A DNA stretch of 64,000 nt from UBA7985 sp038141425. Its GTDB lineage: Bacteria > Pseudomonadota > Alphaproteobacteria > UBA7985. Where the stretch lies: the NCBI GenBank assembly GCA_038141425.1, contig JAYQIC010000001.1, positions 620,001 to 684,000 of the forward strand, written 5' to 3'. The notes under the pieces were generated by a model that was not told the origin of the DNA, did no database searches, and was given only the letters and a program-made list of their open reading frames with translations. A program made the position numbers and the translations under genes. Of this stretch, positions 9,069 through 19,438 are shown piece by piece. Position 1 is the first letter of the stretch. Every line of letters starts with the position of its first letter.

Positions 9069-9774
9069 TCAGTCCTTGATCGGGATCGAATGGGTCAGGG
9101 CGATGGTCTCGGCAGAGACATGGCACACGTAGGCCAGCGCTTCCACCCCTGCGTCGCGCGCCCGCTGGAAGGCTGCCGCATAGCCCGGGTCGATATCGGC
9201 GGCGACGTCGAAGTGGTCGCAGTCCGCCCGCTGGACGCAGAAGACCATGACCGCGCGGTGACCGAGCGCCACCTGAGCGGCCAGTTCGTCGAGGTGCTTG
9301 GCGCCCCGGGTGGTGATGGAATCCGGGAATTCGGCCAGCCCGGCCTGCCGACGCAGGTGGCAGTTCTTGACCTCGACGAAGGCCTGCGGTCTGCCCGGGA
9401 TCTTCGAGCAGCAGGTCAATCCGGCTGTTGGTGCCGTACTTCACTTCCCGGCGCAGGTCGGCATAGCCCGCCAGCTCGGTGATCACCCCGGCCCGGATCG
9501 CCTCCTCGACCAGGGCGTTGGGACGACCGGTGTTGATCCCGACCCACGTGCCCTCGTCCTCGATCAGTTCCCACCGATAATCGTACTTGCGGGTTGGCGA
9601 AGGCGCGTGCACCAGCCATGTCGCGCTGCCCGGTGTCGTCAGGCCCAGCATCGTGCCGGTATTGGGACAGGATGCCGTGATCACCTCACCGCTTTCCAGC
9701 CGGTGATCGCTGAGAAACCGCTTGTAGCGTTTCACCAGTGTGGCGGGGACCATCGTGGTCTGGTCAAGCTGCAT
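9069..9774 (-). CDS. sfsA: SfsA family protein (sugar fermentation stimulation), one frameshift
   Basis: The N-terminal half starts at ATG 9774 (MQLDQTTMVPATLVKRYKRF) and has CPNTGTMLGL and YDYRWELIE. The C-terminal half has AFVEVKNCHLRR, FPDSITTRGAKHLDEL and AVMVFCVQRADCDHF, with the PD-(D/E)xK nuclease-like fold of the family, and ends at 9069. The join near 9405 reads EDPGRPQAFVEVK if one G is removed from GGG. Intended length is about 235 residues, normal. SfsA has been linked to nucleic-acid binding in E. coli, but its role remains uncertain. Confidence 0.92.
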
Positions 9775-9863
9775 GGGACATCCTCATTTGCGTGCGTTGT
9801 TGGCGGGGGCCAAACCTCGCTAGTGTCGCTTTTGACATACTACCGCCTCAGAGGACCAGCCCC

Positions 9864-12800
9864 ATGGCCCCCAGCCGACCTTCTTCCAAGCCCATCCGCA
9901 AGCTGCTCGTTGCCAACCGCTCTAAAATCGCCATCCGCGTGTTTCGTGGCGCAACAGAACTGGGCATCCAAACGGTCGCCGTTTACGCCCACGAGGACCG
10001 CTTTGCGCTGCACCGCTTCAAGGCGGATGAGGCCTACGAAATCGGGGTGGGGATGGAGCCGATCGCGGCCTACCTCTCGGTCGAGGAAATCATCCGCGTC
10101 GCCCAGCTCTCCGGCGCCGATGCCATCCACCCGGGCTATGGTTTTCTCTCGGAATCCCCGGAGCTGGCCGCTGCGGCAGACGCTGCCGGGATCACCTTCG
10201 TCGGTCCCCGCGCCCAGACCCTGATCGATCTGGGGGACAAGGTCGCTTCGCGCAAACTCGCAGAAGCCGCGAACGTGCCAACAGTTCCCGCGACAGACGC
10301 CCTGCCCGATGGCGACGCCGCCGCCGATGCAGCCGGTGAGAAAATCGGCCTGCCGGTCATGGTCAAGGCCAGCTGGGGCGGCGGTGGGCGCGGCATGCGC
10401 CGCGTCTACGAAGCCGACAAGCTCGCCGAGGAAGTCGCCATTGCCAAACGCGAGGCTGCCGCTGCCTTCGGCAAGGATGACGTCTACCTCGAAAAGCTGA
10501 TCGAGCACGCCCGCCACGTGGAGGTGCAAGTCATCGCCGACACCCACGGCAACGTCACCCACCTGTTCGAGCGCGACTGCTCGGTGCAGCGCCGCAACCA
10601 GAAGGTCGTTGAAATGGCCCCGGCCACGTGGCTCGACGAAGACACCCGGCAGGGCATGTGCCAGGCCGCCGTACGTCTGGCCGAGACCGCAGGCTACCAG
10701 AACGCCGGTACGGTGGAATTCCTCTACGATGTCCGCGACGGCGCCTTCTACTTCATCGAGGTCAACCCGCGCATTCAGGTCGAGCACACGGTGACCGAGG
10801 AAGTCACCTCGGTCGATATCGTCAAGACCCAGCTGCTGATCGCCGGTGGCGCGACGCTGGCCGAAGCCGGTGTGCCCGAGGCCGAGGAAGATCGCCGCCC
10901 GCGTGGGGTCGCGATCCAGTGCCGCGTGACCACCGAAGACCCGGAAAACGCCTTTGTCCCCGACTACGGCAAGATCGTCGCTTACCGCTCGCCCGCAGGT
11001 TTCGGCGTGCGTCTGGACGGTGGCACCGCCTTCGCCGGGGCCGTGGTGACGCCGCACTATGATTCGCTGCTGGCGAAGGTCACTGTCCACGCCCCCGACC
11101 GGGATCAGGGCATTGCCCGGATGAGCCGCGCGCTGGCCGAATTCCGCATCCGGGGCATCAAGACCAACCTGCCCTTCCTGCAGCGTGTGGTTCGGCACGA
11201 TGATTTCCGCACCGGGGTTCTGACGACCCGCTTCATCGACGACACGCCCGAGTTGTTCCACTTCCCGCCCCGTCGCGACCGGGCCTCGAAGCTGCTCAAA
11301 TTCCTCGGCGAGACCGTGGTCAACGGCAACCCGGAGATGGAAGGCCGCCCGGCGGTCGCCCGGGCACCGCTGCAGCGCCTGCCACTGGTCGAGGCCGACA
11401 CGGCGCACCGCGAGACCGCCAAAACGGTCTTCGACCGCGATGGCGCCGCGGGTCTGGTCAAGTGGATCGGCGCGCAGGACCGCCTGCTGGTCACCGACAC
11501 CACCTTCCGCGATGCCCACCAGTCGCTGCTGGCGACCCGGATGCGGACGGCCGACCTCATCGCGCCCATGGCAGCTTACGAAAACGGCCTGCGCGGGCTG
11601 TTCAGCCTCGAAGTCTGGGGCGGTGCGACCTTCGACGTCGCCTATCGCTTCCTGAAGGAAGACCCTTGGCAGCGCCTCGAGCAAATGCGGGCCGTCGCCC
11701 CCAGTCACCTGTTCCAGATGCTGCTGCGCGGCTCCAACGCCGTGGGCTACACCAACTATCCCGGACAACGTGGTCAAGGATTTCGTCGTCAAGGCCTTCG
11801 ACGGTGGTCGCGGGGTCGATGTTTTCCGCGTGTTCGACAGCCTCAACTGGGTCGAGAACATGCGCGTGGCCATCGACGCCGTGATCGACGCCGGTGCGAT
11901 CTGCGAGGCGACGATCTGCTACTCCGGCGACCTGCTCAGCCCGGACGAAGACAAGTACACCCTCGCCTACTACGTCGATATGGCGCGTCAGTTCGAAGCC
12001 GCTGGCGCGCATACGCTGGCGATCAAGGACATGGCCGGGGTCGCCCGCCCCGCAGCCGCTGCCAAGCTGGTTGAAACGCTCAAGGGCGAAGTCGGTCTGC
12101 CGATCCATTTCCACACCCACGACACATCCGGCGGACAGGTTGCCACCGTGCTCGCGGCCAGCGCTGCCGGGGTCGATATCATCGATGCCGCCATGGACCC
12201 GCTCTCGGGCCTGACCTCGCAGCCCAACCTCGGCACCATCGCCGAAGCCCTGCGCGGGCTGGAGCGCGACCCGGAACTGCCCCGCGATACGCTGGACAAG
12301 ATTGCCCACTACTGGGAAGGCGCCCGCCGCCACTACGCGGCCTTTGAGGCCGACATGCGCGCCGGTTCCTCGGACGTGTTCGAGCACGCCATGCCCGGGG
12401 GCCAGTACACGAACCTGCGTCAGCAAGCACGCAGCCTCGGCATCGAGCACCGCTGGCCCGAAGTGGTGAAGCGCTACGCCGACGTCAACCGCCTGTTCGG
12501 GAACATCGTCAAGGTAACGCCGTCCTCGAAGGTCGTCGGCGACATGGCGCTGTTCATGGTCTCCCACAACCTCAGCCCCGAGGACGTGACCAACCCGGAT
12601 AAGGAGGTCGCCTTCCCCGATTCCGTGGTTTCCTTCTTCCGCGGTGATCTGGGGCAGCCCACCGGTGGCTTCCCGCAGGCGCTGCAGACCAAGGTGCTGC
12701 GCGGTGAAGCGCCGCTGTCCGAGCGGCCGGGCGCATCGCTGCCGCCGGTCGACTTCGATGCCGTCCGCGCCGAACTGGCGGAAACCTTTGGCCGCAAGCC

Positions 12801-13341
12801 CGAGACCGTCAGCGACCAGGACATCGCCGCCTACGTGCTCTACCCCAAGGTCTTCCTCGATTTCGCGAGCCACCGCCGCGACTTCGGCGACACCTCGTTG
12901 CTGCCCACGCCAGTGTTCTTCTACGGCCCCGAAGTCGGCGAGGAACTGTCGGTTGAAATCGACGCGGGCAAGCGGCTGATCATCCGTCTGCTCGCCGTGT
13001 CCGACCCCGATGCCAAGGGGCGGCGCACGGTATTCTTCGAACTCAACGGACAGCCGCGCAACGTCGTCATTCAGGACAAGAACGCCGCCGCCGACGTCAC
13101 GGCCCGCCCCGTGGCCACCGGCGCCCCCGGGGAAGTCGCCGCGCCCATGCCCGGCGCAATCGTGACCGTGAATGTCACAGTGGGCGACGAAGTGAAGAAG
13201 GGCGACGTGCTGCTGTCGCTGGAAGCCATGAAGATGGAGACCAGCGTTTACGCCGACCGCGACGGCCGCGTGACCGAAGTTTTTGTGAAGTCAGGTGATC
13301 AGGTCGACGCCAAGGATCTGCTGCTCAAGTTCGAAGACTGA
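9864..13341 (+). CDS. pyc: Pyruvate carboxylase, one frameshift
   Basis: ATP- and biotin-dependent carboxylation of pyruvate to oxaloacetate (anaplerosis). Domain order is biotin carboxylase (LLVANRSKIAIRVFRGATEL, ATP-grasp KASWGGGGRGMRR, FIEVNPRIQVEHTVTEEVT), carboxyltransferase (DTTFRDAHQSLLATRMRT, FHTHDTSGGQ) and C-terminal biotinyl carrier with LEAMKMET, the Lys being biotinylated. The start ATG at 9864 follows a GAGG box. The frame breaks near 11762; dropping one G gives NYPDNVVKDFVVKAF. Intended length about 1159 residues matches single-chain Pyc. It is divergent from sfsA with only 89 bases between. Confidence 0.96.
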
Positions 13342-13527
13342 CCAAACCCCTGAATCCACGCGTGAATCAGCCAGCTACCGACCCTTTGCCCGGACGTGTA
13401 GCGGCAGTTTCACAAGGCAACCATGACTTTGCAGCACTCTGTTTTGTCGCTACAAAACCGGCCATTCGCCGCGTGAATGCACCCCGGTCCACGCCGGACC
13501 GGAGCCACAGCCGTTGAGAGTGTCTGA

Positions 13528-14913
13528 ATGGACCAACTCCGAATAGTGGTGGCGCAGATCAACCCGATAGCCGGGGATATTCTGCGCAACCTCGAACTTC
13601 ACAAGCAGGCCTATGACGAAGCGGCAGACGGCGCCGACCTCGTTGTCTTTGCCGAAGGGTCGCTCACCGGCTATCCCGTTGGCGATCTCGCCCTGCATGA
13701 ACAGTTCATTCAGGACTGCGCGCGGGCCAATGCCGAGCTGATCGCGCTGACCGACGCCGAAGGCGCGCCCGGGATCCTGTTCGGCAGCATCGTGCGGGAC
13801 ACCGCAGCAGAAACCCCCTTTTACGCCTATCAGGCGCCGCACCAGCGGATGAAGGGGCAGGTCTTCAACGCCGCCATTCTGGCCGAAGGCGGCGCCATCG
13901 TCGGCCAACGCTACAAGCGCTCGCTGCCAACCTTCGGCCCCTTTGACGAGGCACGCTGGTTCGAGCCGGGGCCGCTGCAGGGGCCCATCCTGTTCCGCGG
14001 TGCCAAGATCGGCCTGCAAATCTGCGATGATGCCTGGCGCGAGGACGGGCCGGAAACGCTGGAAGAAACCGGCGCCGACCTGATCATTGCGCTCAACGGC
14101 TCGGGCTTCACCGCCGATATCATGGATCAGCGCTATGCGGCCATGAGCCGACTGAGCCAGATCCACGGCTTTCCGCTGATCTACACCAACCTTGTCGGTG
14201 GGCAGGACGGCATGGTCTTCGACGGTGGCGGCTTCTGCATCAACCCCGGGGGCGATCTGGCGGGCAGCTTCCCGCTGGCCGAGACCGGTAACTTTGCCAC
14301 CCGCTGGATGAAGGTCGAAGGCAGCTGGCGCTGCGTCTCAGCACCCAAGGACGAGCCGGAAACCGGCTGGGCAGCCTCGGCCAAGATCATCGCGCTTGGC
14401 GTTTATGACTTCGCCGCGAAGAACAAGCTGGCCGTGGAAGTCGCCGATGTGGCCCATCCGGCGATCGCCATGCTGCGCCAGCTGGTGCCCACCGAGACCG
14501 ACTGGAAGGCAGGCAATACCCTGACCCTGCTGCCCTGGACCAAGACCGAACTGGCGCTGGGTGAGTTTGAGAACCGCCACGGCCTCGACGGCCCGCGACT
14601 GGCCCCCTTCGGCGATGTCTACAGCTCCGACCTGTCTTCACTGGCTGAAGCCATGGGCGAAGACGCACCGCCGGTCGGGCCCACCGAAACAGACCGCCAG
14701 CTGCAGGCCCTGATCGAGGACGAGTTGTGTATCGACGCACTCGAAGACGACGGCTACCGGGTTGATGCCTGCATCGACCTGTGGAAGCGGATGGCGCGCT
14801 CCGAATTCAAGCGCCGGGCGGCACCCATGGTGCTGCGCCTGAGCCAGCGGGCGCTGATCGGCGACCGCACCTACCCTGTTACCAATCGCTACCGCCTGAC
14901 GGAGGATATCTAG
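13528..14913 (+). CDS. NAD synthetase-like protein with intact glutaminase domain but no ATP-binding core
   Basis: 461 residues without a visible frameshift; typical glutamine-dependent NadE is about 540-570. The N-terminal nitrilase-like domain (1 to about 250) keeps the Glu (VVFAEGSLTGYP), Lys (YKRSLPTFGPFDEARWF) and Cys (IGLQICDDAWRE) of the glutaminase triad. The C-terminus (SEFKRRAAPMVLRLSQRALI then RTYPVTNRYRL) matches the NadE tail. Between them, after the conserved LGVYDFAAKN stretch, the synthetase P-loop (SGGIDS) and the TTGNKSE motif are absent and about 100 residues are missing. It may be an amidohydrolase with a new use, or rely on another NadE. It is 11 bases upstream of gltX. 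Confidence 0.8.
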   Translation: MDQLRIVVAQINPIAGDILRNLELHKQAYDEAADGADLVVFAEGSLTGYPVGDLALHEQFIQDCARANAELIALTDAEGAPGILFGSIVRDTAAETPFYAYQAPHQRMKGQVFNAAILAEGGAIVGQRYKRSLPTFGPFDEARWFEPGPLQGPILFRGAKIGLQICDDAWREDGPETLEETGADLIIALNGSGFTADIMDQRYAAMSRLSQIHGFPLIYTNLVGGQDGMVFDGGGFCINPGGDLAGSFPLAETGNFATRWMKVEGSWRCVSAPKDEPETGWAASAKIIALGVYDFAAKNKLAVEVADVAHPAIAMLRQLVPTETDWKAGNTLTLLPWTKTELALGEFENRHGLDGPRLAPFGDVYSSDLSSLAEAMGEDAPPVGPTETDRQLQALIEDELCIDALEDDGYRVDACIDLWKRMARSEFKRRAAPMVLRLSQRALIGDRTYPVTNRYRLTEDI

Positions 14914-14924
14914 GAACCGCACCT

Positions 14925-16273
14925 GTGACCCTTCGCGTTCGCTTTGCACCCTCGCCCACTGGTTGGCTGCACCTGGGCAACATCCGCACTGCCGTGATCA
15001 ACTGGATGCACGCCAAGCAGGCCGGGGGCGAATTCCTGCTCCGGATCGATGACACCGACCTCGAACGCAGCACGGATGAATTCCGCGCAGGCATCGAAGA
15101 AGATCTGCGCTGGCTGGGGCTGGACTGGGACGACTACGCCAAGCAGTCAGAGCGCTTCGAGGCCTATGACGCGGCGCGCGACGGGTCTGATCGCGTCGGG
15201 CCGGCTCTATCCCTGCTACGAAACCGGCGCCGAGCTGGAGCTGATGCGCAAGACCGCGTCGATCCAGGGCAAGCCGTTCATCTACAACCGCGCGGCCTAC
15301 CCGCTGTCGGACGAGGACGAAGCCGCGTTCAAGGCCGAAGGCCGCTCGCCGCACTGGCGCTTTGCCCTCCGCCGGGCGAAATCCGGTGGGACGACCTTGC
15401 GCGCGGCGATACCAGCTTCGAGGCGGAAAATCTGTCCGACCCCGTGCTGATCCGGGGCGATGGTTCCTACCTCTACACCCTGTGTTCGGTGCTCGATGAC
15501 ATCGATCTGGGCATGACCGACATCATCCGCGGGGAAGACCATACCTCCAACACCGCGACCCAGATCCAGCTGTTTGAAGCGCTGGCGGCGATGAAGGGGC
15601 TGAGCGACTTCAGCCTGCCGCGCTTTGCCCATATGCCGCTGGTGACCGGCGCTGACGGCTCCAAGCTGTCCAAGTCCAACGGCGCGCTGTCGATCCGCGA
15701 CCTGCGCAACGACGGCGGGCTGGAACCGCTGACGATCGTAAACTTCCTGAGCCGGCTGGGCACCCCCGACGGGCCGCAACCGGTGTCGGCCATCGCCGAG
15801 CTCGCCGGGAGCTTCGACATCGCCCGCTTCGGCCGGTCGAGCCCGCGCATGGACCCCGAAGAGCTGGTGCCGCTCAACGGCAAAATCGTGCGGCAGCTGC
15901 CCTACGCAGCGGTGGAAGGACGCTTCGAAGGGCTGAACGAGACCCGCTGGGCGGTGATTCAGCCCAATCTGGAGCGCCTGGGCGACGTGGCAGACTGGCT
16001 GCGGCTGATCGAAGGCCCGGTGACGCCGGTGATCGAGGATGCCGCCTTCGCCGCCACCGCCGCAGGTCTGCTGCCCGAGGGCGCGCTCGACGCGACAGCT
16101 GGTCAGCCTGGACTGATGCGGTCAAAGCCGAAACCGGCGCGAAGGGCCGGGGCCTGTTCATGCCACTGCGCCAAGCGCTGACCGGGCAGGAACGCGGGCC
16201 GGAAATGGCCGTGCTGCTGCCCCTGCTGGACCGCGACAAGATTCTTGCGCGGCTCCGGGGTGAGGCCGCATGA
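14925..16273 (+). CDS. gltX: Glutamyl-tRNA synthetase, three frameshifts
   Basis: Charges tRNA-Glu. The start is GTG at 14925 (MTLRVRFAPSPTGWLHLGN) with the HIGH-type motif HLGN. Class-I features continue with LLRIDDTDLERS, IRGEDHTSNTATQIQLFEAL and the KMSKS-like GSKLSKSNGA. The frame changes near 15178, 15375 (one C short) and 16090. The final segment GRGLFMPLRQALTG ends at TGA 16271-16273, overlapping the cysS start by ATGA. Intended length is about 449 residues, normal. Three breaks in an essential enzyme argue for sequence error. Confidence 0.94.
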
Positions 16274-17649
16274 GCAGCGCCATCCGTCTGACCAACACCC
16301 TGACCCGGCAGCTCGAACCCTTCGAGCCGATGGTGCCGGGACGGGTCGGCGTCTACCTTTGCGGTCCCACGGTCTACGACCTTGCGCATCTGGGCAATGC
16401 CCGATCGGCGGTCAACTTCGACATGCTGCACCGCCTGCTGCGCCACGATTTTGGCGTCGCGAATGTCGCCTTTGTCCGCAACATCACCGACGTCGATGAC
16501 AAAATCATCGCCCGCGCGCTGGAGACCGGGGTTTCCATCGCCGACCTGACCGCCGGGTCGACGCAGGACTATCTGGATGATCTGGAGGCGCTGTGCGTGC
16601 TGCCGGTGACCAACCAGCCGCGCGCCACCGAATACATTGGCGAAATGATCGCCATGATCGAGACTTTGATCGACAAGGGCCACGCCTACCGCGCCGACGA
16701 TGGCAACGTCCTGTTCCACGTGCCGTCTATGCGGGACTACGGACAGCTCTCCCGCCGCAGCCAGGACGATATCATCGCTGGCGCTCGGGTCGAGGTCAGC
16801 TCGGCCAAGCGTGACCCCTCGGACTTTGTGCTGTGGAAGCCGCAGAAGCCGGAGGAGCCGGACCACGCCACCTTTGACAGCCCCTGGGGCCGGGGTCGGC
16901 CGGGCTGGCACATCGAATGTTCAGCCATGTCCAAGGCCATTCTGGGCGAGGTCTTCGACATCCACGCCGGCGGCAACGACCTGATCTTCCCCCACCACGA
17001 GAACGAAATCGCCCAGAGCCGCTGCGCCAACGAAACCGCGCACATGGCCCGCACCTGGCTGCACAACGGCATGCTGATGGTCGAGGGGCAGAAAATGTCC
17101 AAGTCGCTGGGCAACTTTTTCACGGTGCGCGACCTGCTGGGGCAGGGCCACCGGGGCGAGACCCTGCGGCTGTCGCTGCTCTCCGGGCACTATCGTGCGC
17201 CGCTGGACTTCACGCAGGCTAAGCTGACCGAGGCCAAAAACCGGCTCGATGGCTGGTACCGCGCGTGGGACGAAGTGACGCCGGCAGACAGCGTGCCTGA
17301 AGCGGTCCTGAATGCCATCCGCGACGACCTCAACACCCCGCAGGCTATGGCCGAAATCGACACCCTACGCGGACAGCCCGACCAGCTTGCAGCCGCGGCA
17401 CAGTTCCTCGGCCTGCTGCAACTCACGCCCGACCAGTGGTTCCGGGGTGAGACCGGTGATGGCGCGGGAACAGGCGCAGGCGCAGAGGCGGGACTGAGCG
17501 CCGACGACATCGACGCGCTGATCAGCGAACGGGCTGAAGCCAAGAAAGCCCGTGACTTCGGCCGCGCCGATGCGATCCGGGACCAGCTGACCGAGGCTGG
17601 GATAGTGCTCGAAGACGGCGCTGGCGGGACCACGTGGCGCCGGGCCTGA
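16270..17649 (+). CDS. cysS: Cysteinyl-tRNA synthetase
   Basis: 459 residues, intact. HIGH-like motif in CGPTVYDLAHLGNARSAVNF, zinc ligands including Cys of YLCGPT, Cys of WHIECSAM and the HHENEIAQ region, and KMSKS in GQKMSKSLGNFF. The Gly/Ala-rich linker GDGAGTGAGAEAG separates the C-terminal helical domain. Overlaps gltX by four bases and is probably translationally coupled. The 3' end overlaps the next gene's GTG start. Confidence 0.97.
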   Translation: MSSAIRLTNTLTRQLEPFEPMVPGRVGVYLCGPTVYDLAHLGNARSAVNFDMLHRLLRHDFGVANVAFVRNITDVDDKIIARALETGVSIADLTAGSTQDYLDDLEALCVLPVTNQPRATEYIGEMIAMIETLIDKGHAYRADDGNVLFHVPSMRDYGQLSRRSQDDIIAGARVEVSSAKRDPSDFVLWKPQKPEEPDHATFDSPWGRGRPGWHIECSAMSKAILGEVFDIHAGGNDLIFPHHENEIAQSRCANETAHMARTWLHNGMLMVEGQKMSKSLGNFFTVRDLLGQGHRGETLRLSLLSGHYRAPLDFTQAKLTEAKNRLDGWYRAWDEVTPADSVPEAVLNAIRDDLNTPQAMAEIDTLRGQPDQLAAAAQFLGLLQLTPDQWFRGETGDGAGTGAGAEAGLSADDIDALISERAEAKKARDFGRADAIRDQLTEAGIVLEDGAGGTTWRRA

Positions 17650-17993
17650 ACCTTATCCCACGAACTCTCCGTCCGGCGGGCGCGCTGGCCGGTGCGCTGT
17701 GCTGGCTGTCGGGCTGTGACGCCACCGACCTGGCTCCCGGACCAACCCTCGACGAACTGCCCGCCCCCGGCACGCTGACCCGCGAGGCGCCGGTGATGGT
17801 ATTCGAGCTGGATGGGCCGACCTTCCTCGCCGTTTACGATCCCTCGGTGATATCCGACGATGGCGTGCTCTGGCACGCGCACAAGAATTGCCCCGGTACG
17901 CCGGAGAACTACGCCTTCCCCGCGTCTCAACCCCTTCAGATCCGGGACGACTTGCGGCGGGTCACCATGGCCTGCCAGTATGGCTTCAAGTAA
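17634..17993 (+). CDS. Small predicted lipoprotein, unknown
   Basis: 119 residues from a GTG at 17634 that overlaps the cysS end. A hydrophobic segment leads to a lipobox-like LSGC, after which the mature part has PVMVFELDGPTFLAVYDPSV and two further cysteines (KNCPGT and MACQYGFK). It is likely anchored to a membrane and faces the periplasm. I do not recognise a family. The start could be one of several codons, since the signal region begins near residue 10. Confidence 0.6.
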   Translation: MAPGLNLIPRTLRPAGALAGALCWLSGCDATDLAPGPTLDELPAPGTLTREAPVMVFELDGPTFLAVYDPSVISDDGVLWHAHKNCPGTPENYAFPASQPLQIRDDLRRVTMACQYGFK

Positions 17994-18039
17994 TCCGGGA
18001 CCGCCGGACAAATAAGACAAGAACAAAGGACTTCCCATC

Positions 18040-19005
18040 ATGCGCGCTCTGGTCTGCGAAAGCCTCGGCCCCGTCACGTCTCACCGGGTGCAGGAGATCC
18101 CCGACCCCGTGCCGGGCAAGCGCCAGGTCGCGGTCCGGGTCCACGCCTGCGGGGTCAACTTCGCCGACACGCTGATCGTCCAGGGCAAGTATCAGGAGCG
18201 GCCAGAGCTGCCCTTCGTCCCTGGTTCCGAGGTCGCGGGCGAGGTCATCGCGCTGGGTGAAGGGGTGAAAGGCATCGCGCTGGGCCAGCGGGTCATGGCC
18301 CTGACCTCCGTCGGGGGCTTCGCTGAAATCGCGCTGGCGAGCGCCGACACGCTGATCCCCCTGCCCGACGGCATCGACTTCGCCGACGCGGCCGCCTTCA
18401 CCGTCGCCTACGGCACCTCCCACGTGGCGCTGGAAACCCGCGCGCAGCTCAAGGCGGGCGAAACCCTGATCATCAACGGCGCGTCTGGCGGGGTCGGCCT
18501 GACCGCGCTGGAAATCGGCAAAATGATGGGCGCCACCGTCATCGGGCTGGCCAGCACCGAAGAAAAGCGCGCGCTGGTTGCTGAACGCGGCGCGGATCAT
18601 GTCTTCGACGTGGCTGACCCCGAACTGCGGGACAAGGTCAAGGCGCTGGGTGGGGCCGACGTCGGCTACGACGTGGTCGGGGGCGAGGCCTTCAACACCA
18701 TGCTCCGCTGTATGAAATTCGAAGGACGCCTGCTCACCGTCGGCTTTGCCTCGGGTGAGATCCCGCGAGTGCCGGCCAACCTGCTGCTCGTCAAGAACAT
18801 CTCGGTGGTTGGGGTCTACTGGGGCAGCTACGCCCGCAACAATCCCAGCGTGCTGATGAAATCTCTGGTGCAGCTGACCCAATGGCTGAAGGACGGCCAG
18901 CTGCGACCCCACGTCTCGGCAGTTTACCCGCTTGACGAAGCCACCAAGGGCCTCGAAGCCCTCGCCAGCCGCCAGTCCGTGGGCAAAGTGGTGATCAAGC
19001 CCTAG
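18040..19005 (+). CDS. Zinc-independent quinone oxidoreductase (MDR family)
   Basis: 321 residues, intact. GroES-like N-terminal domain (CGVNFADTLIVQGKY, FVPGSEVAGEV) and Rossmann domain with the NADPH motif INGASGGVGLTALEIGKMMG. It lacks the structural-zinc cysteine cluster of alcohol dehydrogenases, which places it with NADPH:quinone oxidoreductase or enoyl reductase-like proteins. Substrate unknown. It follows the lipoprotein gene by 46 bases. Confidence 0.9.
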   Translation: MRALVCESLGPVTSHRVQEIPDPVPGKRQVAVRVHACGVNFADTLIVQGKYQERPELPFVPGSEVAGEVIALGEGVKGIALGQRVMALTSVGGFAEIALASADTLIPLPDGIDFADAAAFTVAYGTSHVALETRAQLKAGETLIINGASGGVGLTALEIGKMMGATVIGLASTEEKRALVAERGADHVFDVADPELRDKVKALGGADVGYDVVGGEAFNTMLRCMKFEGRLLTVGFASGEIPRVPANLLLVKNISVVGVYWGSYARNNPSVLMKSLVQLTQWLKDGQLRPHVSAVYPLDEATKGLEALASRQSVGKVVIKP

Positions 19006-19053
19006 CCGCACCCTGTCGCGCGCCCAACCCTGCCGCGCGCAAAGGCAAGGCGG

Positions 19054-19362
19054 TCAGTCTTCGTCCTGCGCCGCCATTTTCACCCGCGCCAGCTCGACTT
19101 CGAGTGAGGCAATCCGGGCATCCCGGGTCGCCAGCGCCTGTGCAGCCTCTTCATCGGGCGCGGCTGAGCCGGGACCGCTGCCCTGATCAGCCGGTGAGAA
19201 CCACAGCATCACTGCCCCGGCCAGACCGGCAACGGTCAGCGGCCAGATCAGCCAGAACGGAAAGTCGTCCAGCCCGATCGCGCGCAACAGCCCAAACTTG
19301 GCGAGCAGGCTCAGGGCCGCTGCCACCCCCAACACCAGAGCGATAATCCGTCGTGCGTTCAT
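19054..19362 (-). CDS. Small membrane protein with C-terminal coiled coil
   Basis: 102 residues. Two hydrophobic segments (IIALVLGVAAALSLLAKFGL and FWLIWPLTVAGLAGAVMLWF) are followed by an acidic linker and a short heptad-like helix (ALATRDARIASLEVELARVK). Unknown function. It lies downstream of the OmpA-like gene on the same strand and may belong to the same envelope unit. Confidence 0.7.
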   Translation of the reverse strand: MNARRIIALVLGVAAALSLLAKFGLLRAIGLDDFPFWLIWPLTVAGLAGAVMLWFSPADQGSGPGSAAPDEEAAQALATRDARIASLEVELARVKMAAQDED

Positions 19363-19438
19363 GATCCCGAACCCTGTTTACCGTTTCCCGTTTCCTGTCC
19401 CCGGCGTCAAAGCCGCAGCCTCGGTTAGCCTCAGCCGC

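Noticed and set aside
8217..9482. 421-codon plus-strand open frame
   Set aside because: Shadow of map and sfsA on the minus strand.
9840..11873. 677-codon open frame on the minus strand
   Set aside because: Antisense to pyruvate carboxylase; high GC leaves long open antisense frames. No family motifs, while the plus strand is unmistakable.
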